Assembly: GCA_963693315.1 (NCBI GenBank)
Contig: OY856186.1
Coordinates: 94,328,132-94,392,131 of the forward strand
Reading direction: 5' to 3'
DNA: 64,000 nucleotides
Source of the DNA: Diogma glabrata
Taxonomy: Eukaryota; Arthropoda; Insecta; Diptera; Cylindrotomidae
The translations under genes were made by a program, and so were the position numbers. This document shows positions 1 to 11,947 of this stretch, in pieces (the stretch's first letter is position 1; every line of letters starts with the position of its first letter). The notes beneath the pieces are model-generated. The model had not been told where the DNA came from. It ran no database searches and saw nothing but the letters and a program-made list of their open reading frames with translations.

Positions 1-358
1 GAAATAAATACATCAAAGATAGCGAAAAACAAAACAAGTTTGTTGTTTAATTTGTTAGGGGAATATTTAATAAACTATAGAACTGTTAAAGAATTTTAAT
101 CAAATTCACTAGTTGTGGAATGAATACAATTACAATGGAAGACATACGCATGGAAAGCATATATTCTTTAGTAGTCGTGGATAAATATTTTTATCCACGA
201 CTACCAAAGAATATATGCTTTTTTAATTGTATTCATTCCAAAACTAGTGAATTTGATTAAAATTCTTTAACAGTTCCATAGTTTATTAAAAATATTCCCC
301 TAACAAATTCAACAACAAACTTGTTTTGTTTTTCGCTATCTTTGATGTATTTATTTCA
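1..358. repeat. Foldback hairpin (long terminal inverted repeats, MITE-like)
   Basis: The first ~178 bases are repeated in reverse complement up to 358: the left end GAAATAAATACATCAAAGAT matches the right end ATCTTTGATGTATTTATTTC. The centre near 179-200 holds a perfect palindrome around TCGTGGATAAA. There is no coding capacity. The left edge coincides with the window edge, so it may extend further. A short copy of the central motif (AGTCGTGGATAAA) recurs at about 412-425. Confidence 0.85.
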
Positions 359-2205
359 ATATGACGATACAAATTTTTGCATGAAAACTGGAAATTAAAC
401 GAAATATTTTACAGTCGTGGATAAAATAGCATCTTAGGATAAAATAGCATCGTATTCGCTTAGGATGATGGCAATTCTTCACTCGGATGATTCATTCAAC
501 TTCATCCTCGTGAAGAATTACCTTCATTCTAAGCTCATACAAGAATCTACTATTCTTCGCTTGTTACAAACAAAATAGTTTTCTTTGCTTGTTACATATT
601 TTTCTTCCCTTGTTACCTCGCTTGTTACAAACGATGTTTTCGTTTTACGCAAATAAATAAATAAGTAGTCGCATTGATAAAATTACCTCATTTTAAAACA
701 TTTTTAAGCAATCAACAGCAACTTATTTAAATATGTATATCTATGCTAATAAGTTCATCATAATAGTATATTTTTCAACGATGCCGAAAATAACATATTT
801 TGAAGCGAGAGGACAGTTTATCAGCCGAGGCGATAGCCGAGGTTGGTAATAGTCGCGAGATTCAAAATATGATTTTCGGCGAGTAGAAAACTGTACTTTT
901 TCTACTACTTTTTTAATAATTATTAACCATTTTCATTTATGATTACATACAATTCAAATTTTAAAACCTAAAAACATCGAAACAAATCCTTTAAATTTTT
1001 ATTTCTGCTATTAAAATATAGATGACTCAATATGAATAAATTATGCGATTTCTATGTCATAAAAACCCGTCTTTAGTTACAAGCCTGATTGTCGTTTCAT
1101 ACAAAAAAGTCTTTAACTTTATACATATACATATTTTCATTCTATTTTCACTACAAAATTCTATATTTTTATTCTATTTGGTCTATAAAGTCCCTAAAAT
1201 CATTAAATAATACATCTTTAAAGGTTTATTCTTTTTTGCATTTAGCGTCTAGGCTTATAACTGAAAACGGTTTTATAATAAACAAAATCAAGTTTAAAAT
1301 GTTTATTATGATTTCTAAAATAAAAACAACAGTTTTGATTTAGTTTTTGTATGGGGATGACGTTACGTAAATTCCTGATATATTTTAAAACAACGTAAAA
1401 TTTTTTATGTAAATAAATATTTTTTTTCGTTTTCCTTAAATAAATAGGTGAAATAATTTTTTTTAAATATCTTAACACCAACTGTTTGTTACCAAACTAT
1501 TTTAAAAGAATATTATACAGCTTATATAGTTAACTATTATATTATTTTTACATTTTTAATGTAAACTGTCTGTAAATAATTCTAAAATTAATTAACGTCA
1601 TCTTCCCAAGAGAGACAAATTAACACTAACAAAATTATTTTAGTCAATCAATTGATTCTCTTAACGGGTGTTTTAGGATGATTTATTCTAGTTAAGAAAT
1701 TAGAAAATAGATGGCTTTTAAAAAATTACTTTTGTCACTAGGTACGAAAGTAATTTGTATAGGTTTTTTTATCACTGGTGACGAAAAAGAAATTTTCGAT
1801 GCAATGAACAAACATCGAAAGTAGATTTTTTAAGTTGGGTAGTAGAAAAATTTTTGTGGAAAGCTTAGTACTTTGTTAACTTGCGAGTTTAAAAACTCCG
1901 ATATATTTGCACCTAAAATAATTTCCAATTTTGTCGTTAAATTAAATTATTTTTATCTTAATTCCAACAAAACTAAAAACCAAGTTGTAATTATATTTAA
2001 TACAAAACTTTTTCGAAAAGTATAGAAGATATTTTTCTAGCATATATAAATAATTTTTTGTAACACATGCATAAAAAATATTCAATTTTGTACTAGAATA
2101 GAATAAAAGAAAAAACTACTTTTCCGCACATATGACAACACAATATTTTCTCAGCCTGGCACGTACGCCGCCTGCATGTAAGATTTGTAGTTAAATCTAT
2201 CCATA
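359..2205. other. AT-rich intergenic stretch with small inverted repeats; no gene seen
   Basis: Only short AT-rich reading frames are present. An inverted repeat with arms GCCGAAAAT... lies at about 783-884. The segment 2055-2130 is a direct copy of 6700-6776 (both contain GTACTAGAATAGAATAAAAG), the edge of a dispersed repeat. Confidence 0.5.
783..884. repeat. Short inverted repeat
   Basis: Arms of about 21 bp, GCCGAAAATAACATATTTTG and its near reverse complement ending at 884, flank a more GC-rich loop with GCCGAGGCGATAGCCGAGG. It is probably a decayed hairpin element. Confidence 0.5.
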
Positions 2206-2640
2206 TCTTATATATATAAAAATCACGTGTCACGATGTTTGTCCGCGATGAACTCCGCAACAATATAACCAATTTTAATGAAATTTTGTACAATGTGTGT
2301 ATGATGGTCCAGCTTGAGAGATAGGATAGTTATTATCTTGATTAAATCCCTAGATATTTTATAATTGCGAATTAAATGTTAAATATGAATGGTTTATATG
2401 CCAACTTTCAGATGGCAGCGTAAATTAATTTATTCAATTGATAGTAAACTTGAACTTCGTGTAAGGCCATTATTAGACTATCAAATATGTTTTAGAAAAG
2501 AAAGTTTTGTTTTATTTGATAATAAACGAAAAGCATATTACGCTAAGTCAAATACGTTACCAAAGGTTATTAATAATTTTTTGCACGATCAGGCGATTTT
2601 GCATGTTCGCTGATTCGTAAATAAACGTAGGAAGTTTCGT

Positions 2641-2710
2641 TTACAAATCACTGGTCGGTAAGTAATTACTTACCGATCATGCAGCCGGTAAGTAATTACT
2701 TACCAGTAAA
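2641..2710. repeat. Duplicated GGTAAGTAATTACTTACC palindrome
   Basis: The 18-bp perfect palindrome GGTAAGTAATTACTTACC occurs twice about 32 bp apart inside the Helitron. The first copy follows a segment (about 2570-2635) shared with 24020-24080. It could be a hairpin or a target footprint; no function is inferred. Confidence 0.6.
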
Positions 2711-3039
2711 GGAGACCTCAGGGTGTAATAAAAACGATTATTAGTTAAATAATTGTGTACGTCTATTCACTAGCTTCAAATTTAAATAACATTCATTTAA
2801 AAATATTGCAGTTAAAAGATTTAAAAAAAGCAATTAATTTTGAAAATATATTCGATGGAATTTAGTTTTGCAACAAAAAAACCTATAGTATTATGATGGA
2901 ACGCAAAGCTTACTATTTTGAAATGACATTTTAAGAAATTTTCTTTAAAACATTCAAACTTGAATTTTGTGAATGAATTTTATTATTTAAATAGTTTTGA
3001 TTGAATTTTTATTAATCGTGCAAAAAATGTAATAAGCAT

Positions 3040-3145
3040 TTTGAGCATTAAGAGTATTACCGATTTCGGATATATTAGAGATGTCGACTTCGTCTCGATC
3101 TCAAAACATATATCCTCAATCGGTAAAACACTCTTACTGCCCTTA
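3040..3145. repeat. Imperfect inverted repeat
   Basis: The arms AAGAGTATTACCGATT and AATCGGTAAAACACTCTT pair around a centre with GGATATAT and ATATATCC. It is a small hairpin element inside the Helitron span. Confidence 0.6.
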
Positions 3146-3799
3146 ATACTTAAATAACTATTGTGGAGGTTATATATTAATTATAGAAGTGTTAAAAAGT
3201 ATCGGAATTCGGAACCTGTAAAAAATTTGTTGTATTGGTTTTTATAAAGTTGGAATAAATATAAGAGTAAAAATTAAAGAAAACAATAATTTAAATTTAT
3301 TTATTTATTATTTTAAATTTTTCATTGATCTTCTATGTTAATTTACAAAAATCAATATCAAATTGAAAAATACTCTTATTTGTATTGCTAATTAAAATAT
3401 AACGATTAGAGCTAAAAAAAATTGTCATCAAAACTGGATGAAAAACTAGGTAGCGAAGTCTATTTTTTTACAACGTTTGCACTCTCCAATTCATGTCATA
3501 TTTTTTTTATTGACCAATATATTTGATAGTGTGATATATGCCTCATAAATTTGGGTTATCCAATAGATGGTGTTGTATTTGTATTTAGAACGTTGTTTTT
3601 AACGTCGAAGTTTGTGCAAATACACTACGATTTGCTTTTCAAATTGTCGTGTATTATTTTTTGATTGGTGATTGATGATAAATATTTTATTTGATTTTTT
3701 GTTTAAATATCGGTTTTTGAGCGTAGTTTGCTTTGATCAATGTTTTTATAGTTATAATTAAAGAATTCAATAACGAATTAAATATATACTCCCGCAGGA

Positions 3800-4165
3800 A
3801 GATTTGTAAAATTTTAAATTTTTGATCTATGGGAGTGACAACCCAGCGTACTTAGACCTAGCCTTAGACCTATTCCTGCTATTTGCATATGAGTTAGCTT
3901 GAGTTATCGTAAACCACTGGCAATAGTAGTGAGATATCACTAGCCAAAGTGATATCTTAGGGATGTTGGCGGATGAACTTTTTTCAATCAACGATAGCAC
4001 CCTTAGTCTTAGTTATAGAATATTCTTTGATGATGACACGTTGTTTCTTTTAAAATAAAATGTGTTGGGTAGTACGAATTACAATGTAAGTAACAACAAC
4101 TCATGACAACCTTTGAAGAATAAAGTCCACAACAACATGCTTTCTAAGGTGTTGATGGACGCAAA
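3800..4165 (-). repeat. LINE 3'-end fragment (copy of the 12.6-kb family)
   Basis: It is similar to 12630-12930 and 34620-34860: shared blocks include GATCTA(C/T)GGGAGTGAC, CACTGGCAATAG(C/T)AGTGAGAT and GATGATGACACG. In the copy at 12.6 kb the block lies just 3' of a reverse transcriptase remnant on the minus strand, so this is read as the LINE's 3' end. Confidence 0.6.
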
Positions 4166-4309
4166 TTTTTTGTTGTTTTATATTTTTTAAAAAAAATGAA
4201 CTTTTTCGTTTACTTGGAGAAATGAGCTTCCATATAACTATTAAATGTGCCGGGTTTAATCCTTCAGCAAAACAATGTTTACATGATCTTTGTATATGCT
4301 TCTAGCACT

Positions 4310-4412
4310 AGCAATTTGCGTCCATCCTCTTAAAAAACATGATGGTGTGGAACCTAGGTCTTAAAGGATTTTATGTGTTGTTGTGAGACATATTGTAATT
4401 CCAACTACACAA
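4310..4412 (+). repeat. LINE 3'-end fragment, opposite orientation
   Basis: It shares TTTGCGTCCATC..., TTTTATGTGTTGTTGT and CTACACAACA(A/C)ATTTT with 37105-37210, and the first part is the reverse complement of 4120-4165. It is a short dispersed repeat end. Confidence 0.5.
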
Positions 4413-4478
4413 CAAATTTTATTAAAAAAATATTTCAAATATTTTGAAATAGTACAAATGTTTTTAAAAATTTTTGGT

Positions 4479-4824
4479 GAAAAAGATGATGAACAAAGTC
4501 ATTGAAGCTACAATCAATTTTGAATGGAAAATTCAAAGAGGGAGATGTACTGTTGCTACGCATTTCAATGATCCCAACAGATATGGCATTTGAATTCAAA
4601 CGTTTAGTTTCCAGTGCGACTCGCTTTTGCAATGACTGTCAACAAAGAACAAGGAAAATTGCTGCGAGGATGTGGTAGATTTGGAGAATCCATACTTCTC
4701 ACATCTGGACAACTGTATGTGGTAGTCAGCTAACGTCGGAATACCTTCTGATTTATTCATGTACGCATCTAGACGGAAAAACGCAAAATATAATGTGTGC
4801 CCACAAGCACGAGCAAAGAAATAG
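4479..4824 (+). pseudogene. Helitron helicase C-terminal remnant (Pif1-like)
   Basis: In shifting frames the strand reads KKMMNKVIEATI, then GDVLLLRISMIPTDMAFEFK, then VRLAFAMTVNKEQGK, SGQLYVVVS and finally VGIPSDLFMYASRRKN before a TAG at 4822. These are the last conserved blocks of Helitron helicases (the M-I-P-T-D, A-M-T-x-N-K-x-Q-G and S-x-G-Q-L-Y-V motifs). At least two frameshifts and an in-frame TAA after VVVS show it is dead. No upstream helicase motifs were found, so this is a 3'-terminal relic inside the Helitron. Confidence 0.85.
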
Positions 4825-5549
4825 AATTAAAACGACATTTTGAAATTTTTTCCTTATTAAAAAAAAAACAAAAGACTAAAACAATTGAAAAAACAACAAC
4901 AATTGTATTAAATTTTTCGTTGTATCAAATGCTTCAGTAAAATCGAACACGGCTGTTATGAAAACGAGTTTTCTTGAATTTCCTTTCTTATGAGATACCG
5001 ACAATATGCGACGGGTATAATGTTAAATAAACAAAAGTTTTACACTTGTTTGATGTAAAGTAAATAAAGTTTTGAGAGATTTTTAGAGTGATTAAGCTTA
5101 AAGTAATTATTTTAATTCACATGAATTTTGCAATTTTAAAGCATTTTTTATTTTCGCTCAGAAAAACTTCTTTAAAACAGTTTTTGTGTGTTTCGTGTCG
5201 GGAACAAATACAATTTACAATAGTATAATCACAGATGAAGAATTCAATTTAAATAAATATGAGATAATGGAGTTTCAATTTAGAAATTATCTGAACATGA
5301 AAATTGAAATATGTTTTATTGTTGTTTCATCCACTGTGGCTGAGTCTGTATGATGGCTTTGAAGTTTGAACTATGATATCTCTGATGAGTGTGAGTTCAA
5401 TCCCGACAATAATTACTTATTATCGGAAATAATACTTTCAATAATTACTTTGAGCAATAATTGCTCACAAAATCGCCCAAAAATTAATATTCCATTAATG
5501 TTGTCTATATATGGAACATATATGCCAATATATTGACCGTGTGTTAGAT

Positions 5550-5660
5550 ATTAGTTTCGCATTGATTTGCAACAATCAATAATGACTTTAAAATGACTTA
5601 GGATGTTGACTAAATAGAAATATTTCTCACCCTATGAATTCACATCCTATGAATTCTAAT
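5550..5660. repeat. Dispersed repeat shared with 29850-29960
   Basis: Both places contain CATTGATT(T/G)G(C/A)AACAATCAATAATGA, ACTTAGGATGTT and AGAAATATT. The family is unknown and there is no coding sequence. Confidence 0.5.
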
Positions 5661-6557
5661 ACAAAAACATCCAAATAATTTTGATTTTTTTGGCATCACT
5701 TCTTCTATTCCTTTTTTGCATCACTTCTTCCATACCTTCATCGAATATATTATCACTATTCTTACTGCCCTTGCTGACCATAAAATGTTATAACGATCAA
5801 AATTGTTTGCAACGTTTTTAGTAACCTACCACAGGTAAAGAAAGCGTATATTAAACCGCATGAGCACTGTGAACATTTGTGAATCCATATTTGTTCCGTA
5901 TGTTCTAATGTTCTATATAGAGACACATCTGAAAACTTATTTGATCGCGTATTTTTTTATATATCCTTTGTTGTATATATAATACTATTTTTTTTTATAT
6001 TTTACTGATCAACTAGAGTGCTGATCCTTTTACATTCATATTTAAAAAAAAAATAGATCATTTCTCATTACAACTCTTTGAAATTATTGCTACTACGTCA
6101 ACAAAATGTATACACACAAACTTTATTTATAGGCGTAGCAAAGCACGCCGGGTCCCGCTAGTATCTATATATAATATTTTTATAGCACTAAAATATCAAA
6201 ATAATCATTTAAATAACTTACCATATAGTAAAAACAACTTAAACACATTGCATCATTTGAATTGCAAGAAAAAACAATTTATTTGGGTTTTCAATGTTTA
6301 CAATTTTGACAGCTTAGTTGGATTACTATGTGTTTTTTTAATTAGATTCTTATGTTTATTTTTTCGAGCTAGTATAATTTACAACTATTACAACGAAGAT
6401 GGCGCACTTTAATTATTTAGATAACTTAAATTTGTTTATAACTTTGTTAAATAAATGATTAAATGAGCAATTAAATATATATTTATCCTATGAATTCACA
6501 CATCGTAATATCTAGAAATTTAATACAAAAAATACCAAAGATATATTTATAAATTTT

Positions 6558-6712
6558 ATGCATTTGTTACAAAAAATAGTGTGTATTACTAGTGTGAATG
6601 CGTTTTCCAAACGCGAGTTATTTGCCGCACTCCCTGCAGTCGTGCTGCAAACTAACTCTTGTTTGGAAAACGCATTCGCACAAGTAATACAATCTACTAT
6701 TTTGTAACACAT
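6558..6712. repeat. Hairpin MITE with ~65-bp arms
   Basis: The left arm (TTTGTTACAAAAAATAGT, ..., GAATGCGTTTTCCAAAC) pairs with the right arm (GTTTGGAAAACGCATTC, ..., ACTATTTTGTAACA). The loop is short and GC-rich (CACTCCCTGCAGTCGTGCTG). The flanking sequence to about 6776 is duplicated at 2055-2130. Confidence 0.75.
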
Positions 6713-7209
6713 GCACAACAAATAGTCAATTTTGTACTAGAATAGAATAAAAGAAAAATCTACTTTTCCGTACATTGACGACTGGTAAAGTGATAATAGC
6801 GCACCCTCTTAGCAATATTTAAAAACTATTAAATCAGATCAAGATTCAACGAACAGTAAGTAAACTATTAAAATTTATTCTTTTTGATTTGTTTTGGATA
6901 AATAATTTAAAAAATACGAGTATAAAAGATTTAAATTGAAGTAAAAATTAAAGTTTTTTAGGTTTTATTCTCGAGTCTGCCAATATATGCAACATTTTAA
7001 ACTTTTGCTAAGAACTGCACACAATCGGTAAAATAATTTTTAGCACAACTTGAGAAGATATTAAATAGTATAGCGGTTTGTATATATATTATTCATATTC
7101 ATTTTTATTCGACACATTGTCAATATTATACTGTTTTTTTGAGACAACGCAATATTATAGGGCTCTTCTGACCTTATTAATAAACAGCACTTTTGTAACC
7201 GTTCTATGG

Positions 7210-7756
7210 AATTCTAGCAATGGAATTTAATTTTTCGTCAGTATCAATAAGGAACGGTAGTTTATTAAGTTTTTCTGTTTCACCATTAATTTCCACAGAT
7301 ACGCCGCGCTCGTGAATGTTGAATTGAGTACCTATGCAGACTTGGTGTATAGGTGGCACAACTCATCTTCTTTGCTATTAGTGGGATAAATATTTCCAAA
7401 GCCATCTTCTGTTCTACTGGACGTATTAATTGATAAACTAGAAAATAAAATATAAGTACAAACAAGATTTATAATTATACATTAAGTAAGTTTCAAAAAT
7501 GTACATACTTGTTAATTATATTTAACCTAAGTTTGCTTGCCTTTGGCTTCCTCGTCATTATGCTTGATTGTGGCAAATTCCTGAAGGAAAAGCATTTGAT
7601 GTGATGTCCTTTTTCGTATATATTCGCCCGTGGTAATGGACTTAGAATCTGTTTTTTCTTAAAATGCTTGCTACAGATCACAAAGTTGGACACGCAGTCA
7701 ATATTGACGACATACACCATGTGCTCTAGCGGATTTATGTTAAACTCATTGAACAC
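7210..7756 (-). pseudogene. THAP-domain gene remnant, two exons
   Basis: The minus frame encodes NFVICSKHFKKKQIL, the C-terminal half of a THAP zinc finger (the C-x2-H part), then a basic tail with RKPKASKLRLN. A splice donor (AA|GTATGT near 7509) and an acceptor (TTTTCTAG ending at 7437) join in phase to LSINTSSRTEDGFGN on a second exon. After a frameshift the frame NIHERGVSVEINGETEK continues to about 7213. The N-terminal Cys pair is missing. THAP proteins bind DNA and are common in P-type transposases and host regulators; which of these it was is unclear. Confidence 0.6.
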
Positions 7757-7976
7757 ATCAAACTATAAACATATGTCAAATACCATATACTTTAACTCAA
7801 AAAATTATTTAAACCATATTAAATTAAATATTTTTAAAATTTGTGCAACAATTGGTGTATTTATTTATTCAAATGTAAGTTACAACACTATTACCTATTA
7901 TAATTTAATCGCAATTTTATAATTTTAAATAGCAAAATGGAAAGTAATCGTAAATCAGCGAAATATTTGGGTCGCT

Positions 7977-8262
7977 ATTAGTGTCGTACCACAGTGCAAA
8001 ACATATTTGGGTCGTTCCACAGTGCAAAATATATGATATTGACTTCGTGTCCATTCATCATATTCCCCGTAAGGTCATGTTAAATAAAATAGAATTAAAT
8101 GAATGGAAATATGTACTAAGGATGGGAAAAAAATTCCCAAAAACTTTGTGATCTGTAGCAAGCATTTTAAGAGAGAACAGATTCTAATTCCATTACCACG
8201 GGCGAATATACGAAAATGGGCATCAAACCAAATGTTTTTCCTTCAGAAAATTTAATAATAAG
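7977..8262 (+). pseudogene. THAP-domain remnant, inverted relative to its neighbour
   Basis: Read in shifted frames it gives VVPQCK (the C-x-x-P-x-C start, first Cys lost), SIHHIPRKVMLNKIELNEWK, FVICSKHFKREQIL and finally GIKPNVFPSENL. This is the full order of THAP landmarks, including the closing L-K-P-N-A-V-P-S type motif. An A-run frameshift and a second shift before GIKPN make it a pseudogene. About 115 bp around CSKHF are nearly identical to the minus-strand copy at 7575-7690. Confidence 0.7.
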
Positions 8263-8788
8263 GGTAAATAATAATAAGGGTAAATAAGTAAAAGTAGTAT
8301 TAGAAAACAATTGGCATCACGGTTTAGTAATAGTTATTTATCGTCACGGTGAAGAAATTTTGAAACTTTGATTTGCGATACTAAATTTAAAAACTGTGTA
8401 TATTTTATTTTACCTTAATTACCTTTGGTTAATTACATTTGGTGTTGTGAATTGTGTATTTTAAAACAATGTCGGTCATTAGTGTTTTAGAAACGATCGA
8501 TTCTAGCCTTGTGTGCCTAAACATGTCGAGAAATAACACCTTGTTTCACACAAAAGAGGTGCATTGCCTAATTTTTAATATTTAAAAGATGTTTTGAAAA
8601 CCGTTAATAATAAATTTAGTGTTGTGTGTTAGATTATAATTTAATAATATAATATAATCAAAAAATAATTTTAGAATAGTTCCCGTCCTATGGATTTAGA
8701 CCGTATGGGAAAATGTCTTAACTCGTTTGAGTGCTCGAAATATTTTAATATTATTTAGCTAAAGTTATTTTTTTTTTAAATTATATTT

Positions 8789-8888
8789 GAAACGCATTAA
8801 TTTTCTAGGTTCCAATCAATTTCATTAGAATATAAAATATGTATAATATTCTAATGCAATTGATTGCAACCTAGAAGATTAATGCATT
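8789..8888. repeat. Near-perfect 100-bp palindrome
   Basis: The arms AACGCATTAATTTTCTAGG and CCTAGAAGATTAATGCATT continue through CAATTGATTGCAA to a centre at AATATGTATAATATT. It is a hairpin element with no coding sequence. Confidence 0.75.
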
Positions 8889-9165
8889 TCAACAAATAGT
8901 ACTATAATTATTTAGAATTAGTTTTGTATTTGATTAAGTTTTATTTTTAATATTAAAAATAGGCTTTAATAAACACATGCTTAAACCAAAATTTGGATTC
9001 GGTTATTATATTAACTAAATATAAAAACACCAAAAAATTGGATGAATCTGACCACAATAAGCTTGCTAAAATAATAATTAATTGAGTAACGTTGAAAGAC
9101 TGTAAATTTTCAGTCAAAACTTTTTCGACATTATAAATATTAAATTGATTTTAACTAGCTTGCAG

Positions 9166-9359
9166 AAGCATATGAGTATATGCATTTAGCACAAATAATT
9201 GCAAAAATTTTTCCAACTGAGGACAAGGCAACATTTTTCTCGCCTACTATTGGCAACATCAAAGCGGGGGGAAAACTTTTATCGGCGATAATGAATGTTC
9301 GAACTTCTCATAAAGACTTGTGGCTTAATTCAGAGGCGTTATTCTTCCACAAGAAGCAG
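9166..9359 (+). CDS. Exon-like block with IFPTE motif, flanked by splice sites; gene unknown
   Basis: An acceptor (CTAGCTTGCAG ending 9165) and a donor (AAGCAG|GTAAGC at 9359/9360) bound an open frame reading AYEYMHLAQIIAKIFPTEDK, then ATFFSPTIGNIKAGGKLL. I recognise the Y-x(5)-A-x-I-x(3)-F-P-T-E-x-x-x-T-F/Y pattern from uncharacterised insect proteins, but I cannot name the family. A possible next exon (acceptor TTCTAG ending 9533, frame VSKIWKLKKQKQINLG then stop TGA at 9582-9584) is in phase. No promoter or first exon is evident. It could be a transposon-derived exon or a decayed host gene. Confidence 0.45.
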
Positions 9360-9715
9360 GTAAGCATTTCATTTTGTATATTTAGTAACTTCGATAGTTT
9401 TTTTATTTAAAATTCACAATTATATACAGTTTTTATTATTCTGAAGATTATTGAAGTCCTTTTGAATTATTTGTTGCTCTTAACCTTTTCCAAAAATTAA
9501 ACTACATTTTCGTTTTCAAAAATAAATTTCTAGGTTTCCAAGATCTGGAAGCTGAAGAAGCAGAAACAAATTAATCTCGGCTGAACCAAATTCCCTAGTT
9601 TCCTGATTATATCTTACCAAATTTGTCGTAATTTCGTGTCAAAACATGGACCAACCAAGTACGTTTTAAGCTATCCTTGTTTATCGATCGATTTTGCAAT
9701 TAATTTGGTAGGTCT

Positions 9716-10984
9716 AGCAAAATCCGACACGTGGTTAAGAAACTAGAGGCTTTTTTCTGAAAAAAATTGATTTTTTAAAACCGTTATAACGGCCGTTTGG
9801 ATACTAATGTTTCAAAAATTTTAACAAATTTAGAATCTTTGGAATCTTTTCTATCAATTTGTTTTAAAAAGAGACCTCTGCAGTTAGAGGTTCCTGAGTG
9901 AGCGGCTCCAACAAAAAAGTTTGCAAAAAAAAAATTTTTTTTGCAACAACCGGCACTCTCACGGTCGCATTTATAAGGCCAGATCAAAAAACCTTTTTTA
10001 AAAATGTGCGTTTTATTAATATCTTGGACAAGTTCGTAAATCAGCCAAATCCAACACATGGTTAAGAAACTAGAAGCTTTATACTAGAAAAAAACTCTGT
10101 TTTTTAGATCCGTTATAACGGCCGTTTGGATTCTAATATTTTTAAAAACTTCATAAATTTAGAATTTTTGAAACCTTTTTAATCAGTTTCTTTCAAAAAA
10201 GACCTCTGCAGTTGGAGGTTTCTGAGTGAGCGGCTCCAACAAAAAAGCTTGTATAACACAAAATGCGTTTGAATCAACCGGTTCACTCACGGTTGCATTT
10301 GTGGAGCCAGATCAAAAAACCTTTCTTAAAAATGTGTGTTTTATTAATATCTTGGACAAGTTCGTAAATCAGAAAAATCTGACACATGGTTAAGGAACTA
10401 TAGGCTTTATACTAGAAGAAAAAGTGTTTTTTTTAATCCGTTATAACGGCCGTTTGGATACTAATATTTTTAAAAACTTCATAAATTTAGAATCTGTGGA
10501 AACATTTTAATCCGTTTCTTATAAATATAAACCTCTGCAGTTAGAGGTTTTTGACTTGTTGACTTCAACAAAAAAGTTTGCAACAATCCCCAACTACAAT
10601 TTCCAAAAACCTTATAACAGTCAATGTCAACCTTATAACAGTCAAAATAATAAAAGATTTGAATAGAAAAATTTAATTTTTTTTTCTTAGAAATAAACTA
10701 TTTTGATATTTTGCAGTAATTGCACGACATATGATATAGAGTAGGTTTGTGTCATAAATTGTCACACACATGTTCTGTGGTAGATTTGATATTTGTTTGT
10801 TGCAAAATTGGATAGATATAATTTTGCTTGTAGGTAGCTAATTTTCTTTTTAAAATTTGTCGATATCTGTTTGAAATTAGTTTGTTTTGTTTAAACTAAT
10901 CGGATACATCAGATTCTACTGGCACACAAAACTGTCTGATCTCGAAATCTACCTATTTCTAGCGGATATACGTGCCGCTTGGAC
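9716..10984 (+). mobile_element. HINE-like (Helentron-type) element, 5' truncated
   Basis: It contains three tandem ~328-bp units, marked by CCGTTATAACGGCCGTTTGG at 9781, 10110 and 10438, then a unique 3' part ending AAATCTACCTATTTCTAGCG with a stem-loop (AGCGG ATATACGTG CCGCT) and TTGGAC followed by T's. The same arrangement occurs at 57441-58964. The 5' microsatellite and 5' inverted repeat are missing here. There are no coding regions. Confidence 0.65.
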
Positions 10985-11947
10985 TTTTTTATTTTTCAGT
11001 TTTAAATGATTATCATTGAGTTTGATTAATGAAATAAGTTTGATTAAATTTTTCTTATATAAGATTTTTATGTAACTTAATAAAAATATTTTTTTATTTT
11101 AATTTGATTAGACATACAATCATTTATTCAAAACGAAATAAAAACTACTAATTTAGTAACTTAAATGTGTGTATTGTATTCTTTTATTTAAGTGTGATAG
11201 AGGACAATTTTCTTTTACATTGTAAGTAACCATACGTTCTTTTAGATTACATAGCCCTGTGAATAGCTTCATTTGACGTCTAAATGTATTGGAAATATTT
11301 AAAATTACAATTGGGAACTTATTTTAGTGCTTAGAATCAACTCGTTTGTAATTAAATATTTATCAGCACTGTTTAATGCTATTCGAACTATATTCAAAAG
11401 CTACCATCAAGTAGGGCGACTTCTAGTATATTTTAGAGCATCTGGAATAGTTATTGAAATCAATATTTAATATCGTTTACTATAAACACTGTTTTTTATA
11501 TCATCAACTGAATAGAAGCTAATTTTTTCTTAAACTACATACAGTAAAACTCGCTTTTAGCGTACACCATATATAAAGTACACTTGGTCTATAGAGTACA
11601 GCAAATTTTTTTCTTACATCTATAAAAATTTTACGAACAAATTATCCTTCTTATAAGGTACCTCGGCTTATATGGTTATAACGTACACACGTTTAGTCCC
11701 GTGAACTATTTTTCTATGTAATTTGCCCAGTTTATAAAGTACGAATAGAAAATAAAAATACAAAATAAACATAAAAATTTAAAAGTCGTAGGTGCTTTAC
11801 GATATTTATTATTTTCCTACGAAATGTTTCTGCTTCCTTTCATTAATTTGTTGTGGTTCATGGGTTAATTCGCAAGTAAGTGTTGAGAAAATATTTGCTA
11901 ATTTATCAGTTCGAATTTTTTAATGCTTTCATTCATGTTTTATGAAA

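Larger units (their letters stand above)
2206..6161 (+). mobile_element. Helitron, old, with helicase remnant
   Basis: The 5' end TCTTATATATATAAAAATCA has the 5'-TC start and the TATATATAAAA block common to insect Helitrons. The 3' end runs GGCGTAGCAAAGCACGCCGG to CTAG (6158-6161), followed by T, matching the CTRR-3' ending with a GC-rich hairpin just upstream. Both ends recur, inverted, in the second copy at 35074-37057, which fixes the boundaries. The inside holds a Pif1-type helicase remnant (4479-4824), LINE 3'-end fragments and small palindromes. No Rep (HUH) domain is recognisable. Confidence 0.75.

Noticed and set aside
2389..2613. 74-codon frame just inside the Helitron
   Set aside because: It overlaps a conserved Helitron terminal segment and a dispersed repeat, with no recognisable protein.
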